DNA from: a virus
DNA: 22,304 nt
Virus record (IMG/VR): IMGVR_UViG_3300035138_000130
Coordinates: 1 to 22,304 of that record
Reading direction: 5' to 3' (one strand)
The notes below the pieces were generated by a model. That model was not told where the DNA came from. It saw only the letters and a list, made by a program, of their open reading frames with translations, and did no database searches. The position numbers and the translations under genes were made by a program. Of the stretch, positions 21,850 through 22,304 are shown one piece after another; the first letter of the stretch is position 1; the number at the start of each line of letters is the position of its first letter.

Positions 21850-22304
21850 ATGAAACTGCAACCCCAACCTCTCTCAAGAGAAGAAGCCAAAGCCCTGCTG
21901 GACGCCTGCTCGAATACCACTGCCGGAATTCGGGACAAGGCCGTCTTCGCCACCCTGTACCGGGGCGGAACCCGAATCAGCGCTACCTTGATGATTCGTC
22001 CATCCGACATCGATTGGGACAGGCAGCTAATCCACATCAACGTCGACAAGGGCGGAAAGGGCAGAACGATCGCGATTGATTCGGGACTACTGGACATTCT
22101 CAGGGCGTGGGCCGAACGCAGGAAGTCTCTTGGAGTGAATGGGCATCATCCGTTCTTCTGCGTCACGCACAAGGATTCGTTGGGGAATCAACTCGATTCG
22201 AGCCACTACCGGCACAAGATTCAGAGGCTCCGCAGGAAAGCGGGAATCGAGCGGCGGTGTCACTGTCACGGATTGAGGCACACCGCCGCGAGCGAATTGC
22301 TCGA
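21850..22304 (+). CDS. Tyrosine recombinase / integrase, catalytic domain without an N-terminal core-binding domain (partial, right edge)
   Basis: ATG 21850 has AAGGA seven bases upstream, and the frame stays open to the window edge (151 codons). The protein enters at once into the catalytic domain: LSREEAKALLDAC, Arg I in YRGGTRISATLMIR (R42), beta-hairpin Lys in VDKGGKGRTIAI (K67 or K70), and HGLRHTAASELL with the HxxR motif at H140-R143. The nucleophilic Tyr lies beyond the window. The usual 90-110-residue SAM-like core-binding domain is missing, as in FimB/FimE-like invertases. It might be an integrase, an invertase or a resolvase-type enzyme. A terminator precedes it, so it probably has its own promoter or is expressed by readthrough. 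Confidence 0.85.
   Translation, partial: MKLQPQPLSREEAKALLDACSNTTAGIRDKAVFATLYRGGTRISATLMIRPSDIDWDRQLIHINVDKGGKGRTIAIDSGLLDILRAWAERRKSLGVNGHHPFFCVTHKDSLGNQLDSSHYRHKIQRLRRKAGIERRCHCHGLRHTAASELL

Noticed and set aside
1-22304. CRISPR array, insertion sequence or tRNA gene anywhere in the window
   Set aside because: No regularly spaced direct repeats, transposase signature or cloverleaf was found by reading both strands.

Overview
The window looks like part of a tailed-phage genome, probably a prophage, in or from a planctomycete. The planctomycete reading rests mainly on the left-edge gene. It encodes a type IV/type II-secretion pseudopilin (KRRGFTLIDLMVSV start) whose C-terminal part has the DGMPEFIDAWG / IRFIRWPAGF signature I associate with Pirellula-type planctomycetes. 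No tRNA, rRNA, CRISPR array or insertion sequence was found.

Layout. (1) Positions 1-884, minus strand: a small two-helix membrane protein overlapping the partial pseudopilin gene; this is either host flank or phage cargo. (2) 1011-8235, plus strand: a perfect TATAAT box, then a 531-aa virion-type protein overlapping an 1867-aa 'polyvalent' protein. The latter carries an ADP-ribosyltransferase-like domain, and a 37-aa very basic gene is nested inside it in another frame. (3) 8201-20403, minus strand: the head module in transcription order. It runs terminase large subunit, Cys-rich protein, small ORFs, portal, conserved head-region protein, Tat-signal-like protein, small ORFs, scaffold, major capsid protein, two paralogous LamG-like decoration/fibre proteins and two small proteins. 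Many neighbours overlap by ATGA/TGATG, and strong hairpins sit at a few intergenic joints. (4) 20434-21341, minus strand, upstream of and in line with terminase: an XRE regulator and a class I release factor gene. (5) 21342-22304: a divergent promoter pair sharing an 18-bp near-palindrome, a secreted small protein, a terminator, and a tyrosine recombinase cut by the window edge.

The most striking object is the release factor gene. Its two halves are in different frames and join at CTT TGA C, the same heptamer used for the +1 programmed frameshift in bacterial prfB. Here it lies in a different part of the protein (domain 2). The gene encodes an RF1-like factor without domain 1, with a PxT-type decoding motif and an intact GGQ. 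Translating through the +1 shift restores an uninterrupted release-factor alignment. It sits just ahead of terminase, where a small terminase gene might be expected.

How the parts may work together (inference): the XRE protein probably controls the divergent promoters and its own operon. The release factor would be made according to UGA-termination capacity. The head module builds the capsid, while the 531-aa and 1867-aa proteins are likely packaged or ejected. No tail, lysis or replication genes are visible, so the phage genome must continue beyond the window or the element is incomplete.
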